This document shows positions 56,316 through 64,000 of a stretch of DNA of 64,000 nt, one piece after another. The notes under the pieces were generated by a model. The model saw only the letters and a program-made list of their open reading frames with translations. It had not been told where the DNA came from and did not search any database. The translations under genes were made by a program, and so were the position numbers. How positions within the stretch are numbered: the first letter of the stretch is position 1; each line of letters opens with the position of its first letter. Origin of the DNA: Ruficoccus sp. ZRK36 (GTDB lineage: Bacteria > Verrucomicrobiota > Verrucomicrobiia > Opitutales > Cerasicoccaceae); the NCBI RefSeq assembly GCF_019603315.1, contig NZ_CP080649.1, forward strand, positions 3,358,176 through 3,422,175. The letters run 5' to 3'.

Positions 56316-56807
56316 ATGCGCGCGACATTCTTTCTGCTGATCTGCCTTTGTCTGGCTCCTTTCGCCCAGTCCTGGGCTGAAACGGCCTCACCCCAGTCAG
56401 AACCGGGCATCGAGGTGCGCCTGCTGGGTAAAGGGAAGCCCGCTCTGTTCGCACTGGATAAAACCAGCCAACTGCGCGTGGGTAAGACCATTGCAGCCGA
56501 CAGCGAAAAGGACGGCGTCTTCACCGGAACCATTCTGACCCTGAAGCCGACACTGACCGATAGCGGCGACATCGCCTACGAAGGCTCACTGCAAGTCATT
56601 GATTTTATGGGGCTTGAGCCCGACAAGGACGGCAATATGACCGTCCTGACCCAGTCTGAAACCGCCCCCGTCAAGGGCGTCCTCGGCAACCATCAGGCCG
56701 TGGCCGTACAGCTACCCAAGCTGGACCGCACCGTCTATTTCGCGGTAGACGACCCGGCCCGGCCAAAAAAAGATTGCGCCGCGTGCGGCCCTGACGACAA
56801 AGAGTGA
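56316..56807 (+). CDS. Secreted protein of unknown function
   Basis: 163 residues: signal peptide MRATFFLLICLCLAPFAQSWA, a beta-rich body (IEVRLLGKGKPALFALDKTSQLRVG, GTILTLKPTLTDSGDIAYEGSLQVIDFMG) and a C-terminal DPARPKKDCAACGPDDKE with a CxxC pair. I do not recognise the family; the CAAC pair might form a disulfide or bind a metal, but nothing else supports a redox function. It lies between fabH and the BamD-like gene on the same strand. Confidence 0.65.
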   Translation: MRATFFLLICLCLAPFAQSWAETASPQSEPGIEVRLLGKGKPALFALDKTSQLRVGKTIAADSEKDGVFTGTILTLKPTLTDSGDIAYEGSLQVIDFMGLEPDKDGNMTVLTQSETAPVKGVLGNHQAVAVQLPKLDRTVYFAVDDPARPKKDCAACGPDDKE

Positions 56808-56905
56808 ACCCAATCCACCCCGATCATCAATTTATACCGGCAGCTCAATCCGTGCAAAGGAGGGCTTGCCAAGCCGGAAGGCAGCTAACACAGTCATTGA
56901 TAAAT

Positions 56906-58297
56906 ATGCCTACGCGCATCCTGACATTTCTCCTGTTCCTGAGCACCCTCTGCGGCCTGCGGGCTGAGCTGGTGTGGACTCCCGATGAGGGCTGGCACGT
57001 CGTTGGCGGCGTGACCGAAAAACTCGTAGGCCCCTCCGGCGAGGACTTTGCCAATGCCATCGACATCATGAACGAGGCCCGCGAGGACCAGGAGAACGGT
57101 AGCCAATGGTCCGCCCTCGATCTCTACGACGATGTCGTCAGCGATTATCCGAACTCTATCTTCGCGCCCGAGGCCCTCTACCAGAGAGCCGTCATCTACA
57201 TCGACCGCAACCAGTACGAAGCCGCCACCAAGGAGCTTCAGAAGATCGTCCGGAAGTATCCCAACTACGAGGATTTCAACCTCGTGGTTAAAAGCTTCTA
57301 CGATATCGGCGAAAAGGTTCAGGACGGCTCCCTGCCCTACTACTGGGGCCTGATCCCCGGCTTTTATAACTCTGAGCTGTCCACCAAGGCCTACGAAGAG
57401 GTCGTCCAGAGCGCACCGTACAGCGACTACGCACCGATGGCCCTGATGAATCTCGCCATCGTCGCCAATGAAAACGAAGAGCCCGAGCAAGCCATTGATG
57501 CCCTCGACCGGTTGATCAACAACTACCCGGACAGCTTCATCACCTCCGACGCCTATCTCAGCCTGGCCCAGACCTACGGCTCCCTCGTCCAGGGCCCCGA
57601 GTACGACCAGGGCGCCACCCACCAGTCCATCTCCTACTATAAGGACTTTCTGATCCTCTTCCCGGATTCCACCAGTATCGCCGATGCCGAGGCTGGTCTG
57701 TACTACATGCAGGAGACCCTCGCCGGTAACCGCTACGACATGGGCACCTTTTACTGGGAGTATCGCAACAACCCGCGCGCTGCTCTGATTTTCCTGAATG
57801 AAGCTATCACCGTCGCCCCGGACTCGCCCAGTGCCCGCAAGGCCCGCGAGCTGATCATCAAGATCAAGTCCGGCGAAGAGCCGCCCATGACCCCCTACGA
57901 CTGGGTCTTCGGCCGCTACCGCGAGCCCTCCGACCGTCAGTACGACGATCAGAGCGAGGTCGATATGCTCGAGAACGAAGGCTTCCAGATCGAGCAGACC
58001 GAGCAGTTCCTCGAAACGCCCGGCGACGAAGCAGTCGAGACTTACGATCCTGAAACCGGCACCACCCAGGACTACATGGGCGTAGGTGTGCCGCTGGCTG
58101 ATCCTTACCTCGACGACCCGATCATGGAGCCCTACAACGGCGGTCCCATTGACCCGATGATCGGCCCCGAGTTTGAGGACGTGAACAACCTCTTCCCGGT
58201 CCAGCTCCCTGGCCCGAACACTCCCGAACAGCAGGCCGTAGACAAGCAGCAGACCGAAGCGGCTGAAAACGAAAACCTGCCCGCAGGAGCCCAGTAA
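56906..58297 (+). CDS. BamD-like TPR outer-membrane assembly protein
   Basis: 463 residues from ATG 56906 (MPTRILTFLLFLSTLCG...). The N-terminal 260 residues carry TPR-like helices with the YfiO/BamD pattern: SALDLYDDVVSDYPNSIFAPEALYQRAVIYIDRNQYEAATKELQKIVRKYPN and YAPMALMNLAIVANENEEPEQAIDALDRLINNYPDSF. BamD helps insert beta-barrel proteins. Here the signal sequence lacks a proper lipobox (the Cys is followed by Gly but preceded by TL), so it is probably not lipidated, and the long acidic C-terminal tail (about 370-463) is unlike BamD. An in-frame upstream ATG at 56804 is rejected as it adds a polar leader. Directly precedes lptE. Confidence 0.6.
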   Translation: MPTRILTFLLFLSTLCGLRAELVWTPDEGWHVVGGVTEKLVGPSGEDFANAIDIMNEAREDQENGSQWSALDLYDDVVSDYPNSIFAPEALYQRAVIYIDRNQYEAATKELQKIVRKYPNYEDFNLVVKSFYDIGEKVQDGSLPYYWGLIPGFYNSELSTKAYEEVVQSAPYSDYAPMALMNLAIVANENEEPEQAIDALDRLINNYPDSFITSDAYLSLAQTYGSLVQGPEYDQGATHQSISYYKDFLILFPDSTSIADAEAGLYYMQETLAGNRYDMGTFYWEYRNNPRAALIFLNEAITVAPDSPSARKARELIIKIKSGEEPPMTPYDWVFGRYREPSDRQYDDQSEVDMLENEGFQIEQTEQFLETPGDEAVETYDPETGTTQDYMGVGVPLADPYLDDPIMEPYNGGPIDPMIGPEFEDVNNLFPVQLPGPNTPEQQAVDKQQTEAAENENLPAGAQ

Positions 58298-58307
58298 AAC
58301 CGCCCCC

Positions 58308-58829
58308 ATGCCCTCTTCGACCCGCTTTCGTCCGATCTTTCTCGCTGTCATGGCGCTGATGCTCCTGCTGGGTGCCTGCTCGCACTATCAGCTCGGACCT
58401 CCCGGAGAGTTGCCCTTCCGCACACTCTATGTCCCTCCGGCGATCAATCGCACCTACGCTCCCCAGCCCGGTGCGCTGCTGACAGACCAAACCATCAGCG
58501 ACCTGCAGGGGCACAGTAACGTCAAGATCGTCCAGAACGAGCAAGCCAACGCCACCCTGAGCATCTCTATCGTCGAGTACGAGCGCTCGGTGGGTGCCAC
58601 GCAGAGCCAGGATACGGGATTGGCTCAGTCCTACATCCTGACCATGGTTTGCCTCGTCACCTTGACCGATAACCGTACCGGAGAAGTCCTCATGGAGGGT
58701 CGCCGTGTGACTGCCTCGCAGCAGGCTTACGTCCAGGGCGGCTTCCAGATTGCCGAGTATCAGGCCATGCCCGTGCTGACCCGTGAAATGGCACGCAAGA
58801 TCAGTAACATCGTCGTCAGCGTCTGGTAA
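58308..58829 (+). CDS. lptE: LptE-like outer-membrane lipoprotein
   Basis: 173-residue lipoprotein: lipobox LLLGAC at about 20-25, then the LptE family pattern YQLGPPGELPFRTLYVPPAINRTYAPQPGALLTDQTI, VKIVQNEQANATLSISIVEYERS and a C-terminal amphipathic strand. LptE plugs and folds LptD in the LPS transport machine; LptD is encoded at 24681. Ten bases after the BamD-like gene and six before rpe, so it is likely translated from one message. Confidence 0.8.
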   Translation: MPSSTRFRPIFLAVMALMLLLGACSHYQLGPPGELPFRTLYVPPAINRTYAPQPGALLTDQTISDLQGHSNVKIVQNEQANATLSISIVEYERSVGATQSQDTGLAQSYILTMVCLVTLTDNRTGEVLMEGRRVTASQQAYVQGGFQIAEYQAMPVLTREMARKISNIVVSVW

Positions 58830-58835
58830 TTTTTC

Positions 58836-59501
58836 ATGTCCAAGCCCTTTATCGTAGCCCCCTCCATCCTCGCTGGTAATCACGCCCGCCTGGCAGAGAG
58901 CCTCGTACAGGCAGAGGAAACCGAAGGCGTTTCCTGGATCCATCTAGACATCATGGATGGGCACTTCGTCCCGAACCTCAGCTTCGGGCCGCAAACGGTG
59001 GCCGATCTGCGCGGAGGCAGCAATCTGTTCTTCGATGTCCACCTCATGCTGGACAACCCGCACCTCTACATCGACGCCTTTATCAAGGCAGGGGCACAGA
59101 ACATCACCATCCACGCCGAGCCCGACTACCCCAAGGCGGAAACCCTGCGCCAGATTCGCGCAAGTGGTGTCAAGTGCGGCATCTGCATCAACCCCGGCAC
59201 ACCGGTGGAAATGCTCGAGCCCTACCTGGAAGCCGTTGACCTGATCCTTTTAATGACCGTGCAGCCCGGCTTCGGGGGCCAGTCCTTCCGTGAGGACGTC
59301 CTGCCCAAGATCGAGAAAGTCGCCAGCTGGCGTCAGCAACACGGCTACAAGTGGCGCATTGAGGTAGACGGGGGCGTGAACCTCGAAACCGGCCTCCAGT
59401 GCCGTGAGGCGGGAGCCGATACCTTTGTCGCGGGCACCGCGTTTTTCAAGCACCCCGACCGCGCCCAATTTGTCAGCATCCTGGAAAAACAGGACGCTTG
59501 A
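58836..59501 (+). CDS. rpe: Ribulose-phosphate 3-epimerase
   Basis: 221-residue TIM-barrel metal enzyme of the pentose phosphate pathway interconverting ribulose- and xylulose-5-phosphate. Conserved: VAPSILAGNHARLA, HLDIMDGHFVPNLSFGP, DVHLMLDNP, TVQPGFGGQSFREDVLPKI and EVDGGVNLETGLQCREAGADTFVAGTAFF. Complete and normal. Its place behind lptE probably reflects operon convenience rather than function. Confidence 0.95.
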   Translation: MSKPFIVAPSILAGNHARLAESLVQAEETEGVSWIHLDIMDGHFVPNLSFGPQTVADLRGGSNLFFDVHLMLDNPHLYIDAFIKAGAQNITIHAEPDYPKAETLRQIRASGVKCGICINPGTPVEMLEPYLEAVDLILLMTVQPGFGGQSFREDVLPKIEKVASWRQQHGYKWRIEVDGGVNLETGLQCREAGADTFVAGTAFFKHPDRAQFVSILEKQDA

Positions 59502-59609
59502 GCTGCCCCATTACCTCATTTTCTCAGAGGCAGTAGGCTAGCTACCAGTGTGCAAGCTGACAAAAATAGGCAAATGTCAAGGTTGACATCATTCATTTTT
59601 TACGGCTGA

Positions 59610-60164
59610 GTGAAGTTTGTGGGTCCGTGGAGAAATTATACCCTGCTTCTCCTGCTGTGCGTGATGTTTGGCGTACGGGCACATGCTGCAGAGCTGAATA
59701 AGCCCAATGAAACGATTACCGAGTATGTAGTCGGATTCGATGAAGACCCCGAGCAGGCCGAGAAAAAGGCCCTCGAAATGGCTAAGGCTCATGCCAAATA
59801 CAGCCCGTTTGAGATCAAGTATGTCACCATGGACGCGGGTACCGGCGACTATTACTGCCGGATTCTCATCGAGCATAAAATTTACTCTAAGCCCAACCAG
59901 ACCAAGAATTCGCAGGCTACAATCGGCTACGGCAACAGCTGCGAACGTGCTTACGAGGATGCCATCGAAAAGGCTGCTGAAATCCTCAAACAGTGTGATA
60001 CCAACACCTCTCGGATCAACGACGAGAAAGACGATCGCGCCCAGACCCGCAACCGGGTGAACGACGAGAACTTCTGGGTAAAATCCCATACCTTCGAGAA
60101 ATTCGGCTCAAAGTGGACCTGCATTATCAAGTTCGAATATCTCAAGGACAAAAAAGCCGACTAG
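59610..60164 (+). CDS. Secreted protein with internal duplication, unknown function
   Basis: 184 residues beginning with a Sec signal (NYTLLLLLCVMFGVRAHAA). The mature part has two similar modules: about 38-95 (EYVVGFDEDPEQAEKKALEMAKAHAKY ... YYCRILIEHKIY) and about 100-180 (ATIGYGNSCERAYEDAIEKAAEILKQC ... WTCIIKFEYLK). Each has an amphipathic helix rich in Glu/Ala/Lys and a final strand with Cys in a Y/W-x-C-x-I context. The resemblance to small helix-strand domains is only by eye. Start GTG 59610 is used since no ATG fits; a second GTG at 59619 is possible. Function unknown. Confidence 0.6.
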   Translation: MKFVGPWRNYTLLLLLCVMFGVRAHAAELNKPNETITEYVVGFDEDPEQAEKKALEMAKAHAKYSPFEIKYVTMDAGTGDYYCRILIEHKIYSKPNQTKNSQATIGYGNSCERAYEDAIEKAAEILKQCDTNTSRINDEKDDRAQTRNRVNDENFWVKSHTFEKFGSKWTCIIKFEYLKDKKAD

Positions 60165-60456
60165 GTTGTCGGGCTGATAAGCCATAAGGCATGTAGCATG
60201 CCCGGCCTTGAGCGTGAGGCAGCGCTTCGATAATCAAGTGTCATGGACTGCCCTCACCAGATCGGCAGCGATTCCAATCGGCTGATGAACTGAGCCTTTT
60301 TGAAGAGGCGGCAGCTGAATCGCAGAAGCCCCCCTCTAGCCTTGAAAGGCCCTAAGCGCACGCAATGGGGCGTATCCTGAGCATCAACATGCCCAGACAA
60401 GCCGGAAGCAACCCGGCCAATTCACTCAACCAGCAAAACGGATAGCCCTTGAGGGC
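60165..60456. other. Gene-free gap with one mini-hairpin
   Basis: Holds GGCATG-TAG-CATGCC (60188-60202), another three-base-loop hairpin, and near 60445-60456 a short palindrome GCCCT-TG-AGGGC directly past the stop of the next minus-strand gene. No terminator T-run, no tRNA and no known small RNA is recognised. Confidence 0.55.
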
Positions 60457-61497
60457 CTAGTCTGCCTTTTCGAGGCGAACCAGCTTGAGCTGGTCGAGCT
60501 GGTAATTCCCCAGACCAACAGCCTGGGCATACTCGAACAGCTGCGGATCGCGCTCCGGTACGGGGAAACGCTCACGCACACGACCGTTGTAGATACGGCG
60601 CCACATCAGGTAGTCGATCGCGACCGGATTGGCACTGAGCCACAGCTTGGGCTCCTGCTCGGTATATAGAGAGTCAAAACGCGGCCCGCCCATGTACTGA
60701 TAGCGCTCCAGTGTCTGAATGGTGAATATCCAGGTCTCACGCAGTTCCGGGATAGCAGCGATTTCGGCCGCAGCGACCGGGGCATTGGCCGGACTTGCGA
60801 AAAAGCGCATATTGTTGCTGATGTTCCAGAGCGTGGCATTGGCCAGAGCACCGCTGATGCCCAGCGCCTTGTCGTCCGAGGTCATAGGCAGATTGATCCA
60901 GAAGTCCACTTGGGATACCAGCGGATAAGCGAGGTAGCTCTTACGCTCCTCAGGGTCGCTCTGGTAGTCAAAGCGCGAGTTGGAGGATGCCATGGCGACC
61001 CGCTCGCGGGAAGGCAGGTTAGAGTCGTAGAACCAATCCTGGTTGTAGTAATCACCGGTATCGAGCGCATAGACGGGGATACCCTCAAATTCGCTGGGTA
61101 GGTTATCGCGGCGCGGGAGATAGCCGCTGTCGCGGAGGCGCTCGGAGTTGGCATCCAGCAGGAAAAGATTTTCTTTTTTAAAGCCGCGCTCCTCCAGTGC
61201 GGTCACCACGGCGCGCACGAGATTTTTCGGCGTGCGCAGTCCCGGACCCGAGGATGTGTAGATTTTGATGCCGACCACCCCTTTTTCGCCGGGCTCGATT
61301 TTCTTGTCGCCGGTACGCTCGTAGGCGCGGAAGAGCGTCTCAACTCCGGCCCGGTAGCCGTAGTAGTTAAAGCTCTTCATGGGGTACTCCCACACATAGG
61401 ACTGGAGCTGCTCATCGGGCGTGTAGTCTGCCCCGACAGCGGGACGCAGCAGCACAAAAACCATGAATAGAGGGATCAATCGATAAAAGCCGGCCAT
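60457..61497 (-). CDS. DUF362-like secreted protein without cysteines
   Basis: 346 residues from ATG 61497, with a signal peptide (YRLIPLFMVFVLLRPAVGA). The body matches the DUF362 pattern: VVGIKIYTSSGPGLRTPKNLVRAVVTALEERGFKKENLFLLDANS, then VDFWINLPMTSDDKALGISGALANATLWNISNNMRFF, and the closing KLWLSANPVAIDYLMWRRIY. Canonical DUF362 proteins often end in a 4Fe-4S ferredoxin domain; here there is no Cys at all. The exported form and missing cluster suggest a different role from the iron-sulfur relatives, perhaps a periplasmic binding or hydrolase-like function. Divergent from the TPR lipoprotein gene. Confidence 0.65.
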   Translation of the reverse strand: MAGFYRLIPLFMVFVLLRPAVGADYTPDEQLQSYVWEYPMKSFNYYGYRAGVETLFRAYERTGDKKIEPGEKGVVGIKIYTSSGPGLRTPKNLVRAVVTALEERGFKKENLFLLDANSERLRDSGYLPRRDNLPSEFEGIPVYALDTGDYYNQDWFYDSNLPSRERVAMASSNSRFDYQSDPEERKSYLAYPLVSQVDFWINLPMTSDDKALGISGALANATLWNISNNMRFFASPANAPVAAAEIAAIPELRETWIFTIQTLERYQYMGGPRFDSLYTEQEPKLWLSANPVAIDYLMWRRIYNGRVRERFPVPERDPQLFEYAQAVGLGNYQLDQLKLVRLEKAD

Positions 61498-61553
61498 TCT
61501 CAACACTTGACAGAGTTTACACTGGGCAAGACATTGTCCCAATCAATACGGGC

Positions 61554-63188
61554 ATGTCTATAACAGTCGGCAAGATTGCGGCCATTTGTTTAGCAGTGGC
61601 AACCTTTTTCGTGGCCGGTTGCTCTCGCAGCGACCCCGAGGCCGAGCAGGCACGCATCGATGCAGAGGTCGCGACCCAGCTCGATGCCGCCAAGCGCCTG
61701 CTCTATAACGGCAATGTCGACCAAGCCGTCGTCATGCTCGAAACGCTCGACGCCGACTACCCGAACCGCCCCTCCGTCATCGAGCAGCTCGCCTTTGCCT
61801 ACGCCGAGGTGCCCGATCCGGCCATGGCCGCTTTTTACTTTGACCAGGCCTACCAGTTGGAGCCTACCCGCTCTGATCTGGCTCTGTTCGCCGCCCAGGC
61901 CCATGCCAGCATGCAGGACTGGGGCGCAGCCGCCACCGCCTACCAGAACTATCTGGAAGATGAGCCGATGGACGCCTCCACCTGGAAGCAGCTCGCCCAG
62001 GCCCAGCGCTCCGCCGGTAAGGTACGCCCCTCGCTCGAAGCCTGGCTGCGCGCCTTCAAGGCAGAGAAGAGCAAACCGACCGTCACCGAGGCCGTTGAGC
62101 TGGGTAACCTTTACTACGAGCTCGATAACAAGGCCCAGGCCGGGGATTGGTGGAACTACGCACTCAAGCTTCCCGACGAGGGCGATTCGCACGCTCAGGC
62201 ACGTCTTGGCCTGCTCCGCCTGGCTCTCTCCCGCGAGCACTGGGATCAGGCCAACGAACTTGTCTCCCGGCTCGATGAGCAGTCCCCCACCCTCATCGAC
62301 AGCAGCGACCTGGCCGGTATCCGCGAACAGCTTCAGCAGCTACAGGCCAGCACGGTGATCAAGACCCCCTCAGCCGAGCCTCCCGCAACTCCCACCGCGA
62401 CACCACCCGCTTCCGCCAACGAGACCGCATCTACCTCCACCAGTGACAGCACGCCTGCCACGGGTACGATGACCACCAACGTGGCCGATCTGCCCGATGG
62501 TGGCACCAAAGTCGTCGACAGCGAGGATGTCGTCCCCGCCGGTCAGGACATCGTGACGGAGGGCAATACAACCACCGGCGGCACGGACGAGCACGTCATC
62601 ACGGCTACCTGGGGTCAGGGTGAAAATGCCGGATCAGCCACGGTCACAGTCGATGAGGCCGAGGGCTCCGTGGCCCCGACCCCGCTGGCCGCCCCTGAAA
62701 CGGATAACCAGCCGGAAATGCCGCAAACCTCGAACGAGTACGAGCGCGGCATCATCGCCTACCAGGAGGGGAACTTCCCCGCCGCCGTCCGGCACTTCCA
62801 GCTCTCACTCGCCAATGAGAACATCGAGAGTGCCCCGACCTACTACGAGCTTTCCCGCGCCTACTACGCGATCGGTCAGTGGCAACAGGCTGAGCTCTAC
62901 GCCTCCGAGGCCATGCGCCGCCAGCCCCGTAACATCCAGTACCGGGCCCAGTACCTGCGCACGATTCAGAAGAGCCAGACCCGCCAGCGCCTGATGGAGG
63001 AGCTGGTCGCCGCCTACGAAGCCTTTCCCGATAGCCCGGACATCGCCCTGGCGCTGGCCCGCGGCTACGACAAGATCGAGGGCAACCCCCGCAACGCCCG
63101 CATCATGTACGAGACCTTCCTCGACATGGCCCCGCCTGACCACCCCAAGCGCGCTGAAATCGAGGAGCTGCTGGTTTACTATCCGTAG
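61554..63188 (+). CDS. TPR-repeat lipoprotein
   Basis: 544-residue lipoprotein: lipobox in FFVAGCSRSD, TPR-like helix pairs from about 45-250 (AKRLLYNGNVDQAVVMLETLDADYPN, LALFAAQAHASMQDWGAAATAYQNYLEDEP), a low-complexity Thr/Ser/Pro/Ala region about 270-390 (many PAT and TST runs), and a second TPR block about 390-540 (YERGIIAYQEGNFPAAVRHFQLSLANE, YYELSRAYYAIGQWQQAELYASEAMRRQP). TPRs usually mediate protein contacts; partner unknown. Its 57-base divergent gap with the DUF362-like gene suggests possible shared control. Confidence 0.8.
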   Translation: MSITVGKIAAICLAVATFFVAGCSRSDPEAEQARIDAEVATQLDAAKRLLYNGNVDQAVVMLETLDADYPNRPSVIEQLAFAYAEVPDPAMAAFYFDQAYQLEPTRSDLALFAAQAHASMQDWGAAATAYQNYLEDEPMDASTWKQLAQAQRSAGKVRPSLEAWLRAFKAEKSKPTVTEAVELGNLYYELDNKAQAGDWWNYALKLPDEGDSHAQARLGLLRLALSREHWDQANELVSRLDEQSPTLIDSSDLAGIREQLQQLQASTVIKTPSAEPPATPTATPPASANETASTSTSDSTPATGTMTTNVADLPDGGTKVVDSEDVVPAGQDIVTEGNTTTGGTDEHVITATWGQGENAGSATVTVDEAEGSVAPTPLAAPETDNQPEMPQTSNEYERGIIAYQEGNFPAAVRHFQLSLANENIESAPTYYELSRAYYAIGQWQQAELYASEAMRRQPRNIQYRAQYLRTIQKSQTRQRLMEELVAAYEAFPDSPDIALALARGYDKIEGNPRNARIMYETFLDMAPPDHPKRAEIEELLVYYP

Positions 63189-63255
63189 GCACTAAGCAGC
63201 GAGAGCTGCTCCGGCACGGCGGACATCTGCACTTTACGGCGCTCCAACAGGGAGC

Positions 63256-64000
63256 CTATGCCTGCCGACGACGCCACAGGCATAGCCCCAGCGCAGCCAG
63301 GCCGACCCAGGCAGCCCAGGTTTGCGGCTCGGGAACGACATTGATGCTGAACACTGTGTCAATGATCAGGTCCGTCTGCTCATCGTATTTGGTATGATCG
63401 TAAGGAAGATCGCCATAATATTGGTCATAGCGCATCTTCAGCACCCCACCCTCGGTATCGTAATAGAGGTGCCCCGAGGTCATCTTGGGGCCGGAGGATG
63501 GCTCCCCGGAGCTGTAGTAGGCCGGATCAAGCGGGTCCACAAAGCTCAAGGCAGCGTTTTCTGAAAACTGGATGATGCCGTCGTTATTGGAGTCATCCCA
63601 GACCAGGCCCGAAGCCAGCAGATAGTGCCCGCCACCACCCTCGCTGGAGGGGTACAGGATGGAAAACAGCGTTGCTGCGCCGTCTCCCAGCGAGTTCAGG
63701 AAAAACGAAGATGTGGGTGCGGAGTCCGTGATGTAGCCGGGATTGCTCCAGGTGGGCGGGTCCCAGTAGTCCGAGGATAGATACATGCCGCTGAAGAGCG
63801 TCTGCGTAAAGCCGTAGTCCGAGACGATGTATTTGTTCAGCGCATAGGGGACACGCTCGTAGGCTGTCCCTGAATTCGTCGTGTCCATATAGTCGCTCCC
63901 CATCAGCACCTCAGCAGTCGCCTCCCAGGAGCTGTACGTCGTACCTGTAAGCGTCGTACCGTAGTAGCCGGAGTAGGCATTTTGCAGGTAGGTCATGGCG
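63256..64000 (-). CDS. PEP-CTERM protein, 5' end cut off by window
   Basis: The visible 247 residues are open to base 64000, and the N-terminal signal peptide is not seen, so the gene continues outside. The C-terminal sorting tail is VPEPQTWAAWVGLAALGLCLW followed by RRRQA. The middle has a GGGGHYLLASGLVWDDSNNDGIIQFSENAALSFVDPL block; the His in GHYLLASG with a following D-rich segment recalls the C-terminal half of papain-like secreted proteases such as the IdeS/Mac type, but the Cys part would lie outside the window, so this is only a suggestion. Confidence 0.7.
   Translation of the reverse strand, partial: AMTYLQNAYSGYYGTTLTGTTYSSWEATAEVLMGSDYMDTTNSGTAYERVPYALNKYIVSDYGFTQTLFSGMYLSSDYWDPPTWSNPGYITDSAPTSSFFLNSLGDGAATLFSILYPSSEGGGGHYLLASGLVWDDSNNDGIIQFSENAALSFVDPLDPAYYSSGEPSSGPKMTSGHLYYDTEGGVLKMRYDQYYGDLPYDHTKYDEQTDLIIDTVFSINVVPEPQTWAAWVGLAALGLCLWRRRQA

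Noticed and set aside
60165-60456. A 6S, tmRNA or RNase P RNA gene in this gap
   Set aside because: Some pairing is present, but none of the conserved sequence blocks of these RNAs could be identified.

Overview
This 64 kb window of GC-rich DNA is a dense chromosomal segment of a Gram-negative bacterium. It carries LptD, LptE, a BamD-like protein, a TonB-type protein and many lipoprotein or Sec signal peptides, so there is an outer membrane. Three secreted proteins end in PEP-CTERM sorting tails. Together with weak Shine-Dalgarno signals and the overall gene content, this points to Verrucomicrobiota, most likely class Opitutae. That placement is inference. I see no rRNA, tRNA, CRISPR array, prophage or transposase gene; this is mostly ordinary housekeeping DNA with a few accessory surprises.

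Layout. 0-10 kb: a cut-off ammonium transporter, a PEP-CTERM protein, a GreA/GreB-like factor, the ABC-F ATPase Uup, a secreted amidotransferase-like protein, a LysR regulator divergent from a YeiH-type transporter, an RhlE-type helicase and a XerC/D recombinase. 10.6-10.9 kb: a gene-free, nested inverted-repeat element. 11-20 kb: ArgA, a lytic transglycosylase with DAHP synthase, a RluA-type pseudouridine synthase/TonB/Maf gene string, and NadE overlapping HemL. 20-27 kb: PII plus a second ammonium transporter, a long structured leader, thioredoxin, ScpA and LptD. 27-38 kb: a Na+/H+ antiporter-like protein, a bacterial GPP34 (GOLPH3-like) protein, MetY, the heme genes hemH-hemX-hemA, an MFS carrier, a pentameric ligand-gated ion-channel homologue and a TauE/SafE permease. 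38-45 kb: RecF, cysteine desulfurase, a LysM lipoprotein, YjbQ, an SGNH-type hydrolase, a Lon N-domain protein, a small helix-hairpin-helix protein and a PEP-CTERM protein. 45-49 kb: dnaK, groES, groEL. 49-54 kb: a YdjM-like membrane protein and two tandem paralogous MFS transporters. 53.7-64 kb: rpmF-plsX-fabH, a BamD-like/LptE/Rpe run, two secreted proteins of unknown role, a TPR lipoprotein and a cut-off PEP-CTERM protein.

How genes fit together. The first committed heme steps (HemA, HemL) and the last (HemH) are present together with a HemX-like membrane protein. Nitrogen sensing is represented by PII beside a transporter. Fatty-acid/phospholipid initiation (PlsX, FabH) sits with L32. Outer-membrane biogenesis is split between LptD at 25 kb and BamD-like/LptE at 57-58 kb.

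The most unusual items are the ligand-gated ion-channel homologue (35.8-36.9 kb), the GPP34 protein (28.9 kb), the 276-bp multi-armed inverted-repeat element (10.63-10.91 kb), and a family of intergenic mini-hairpins whose stems close on GC with a three-base loop, some embedded in longer mosaic repeats shared between distant gaps.
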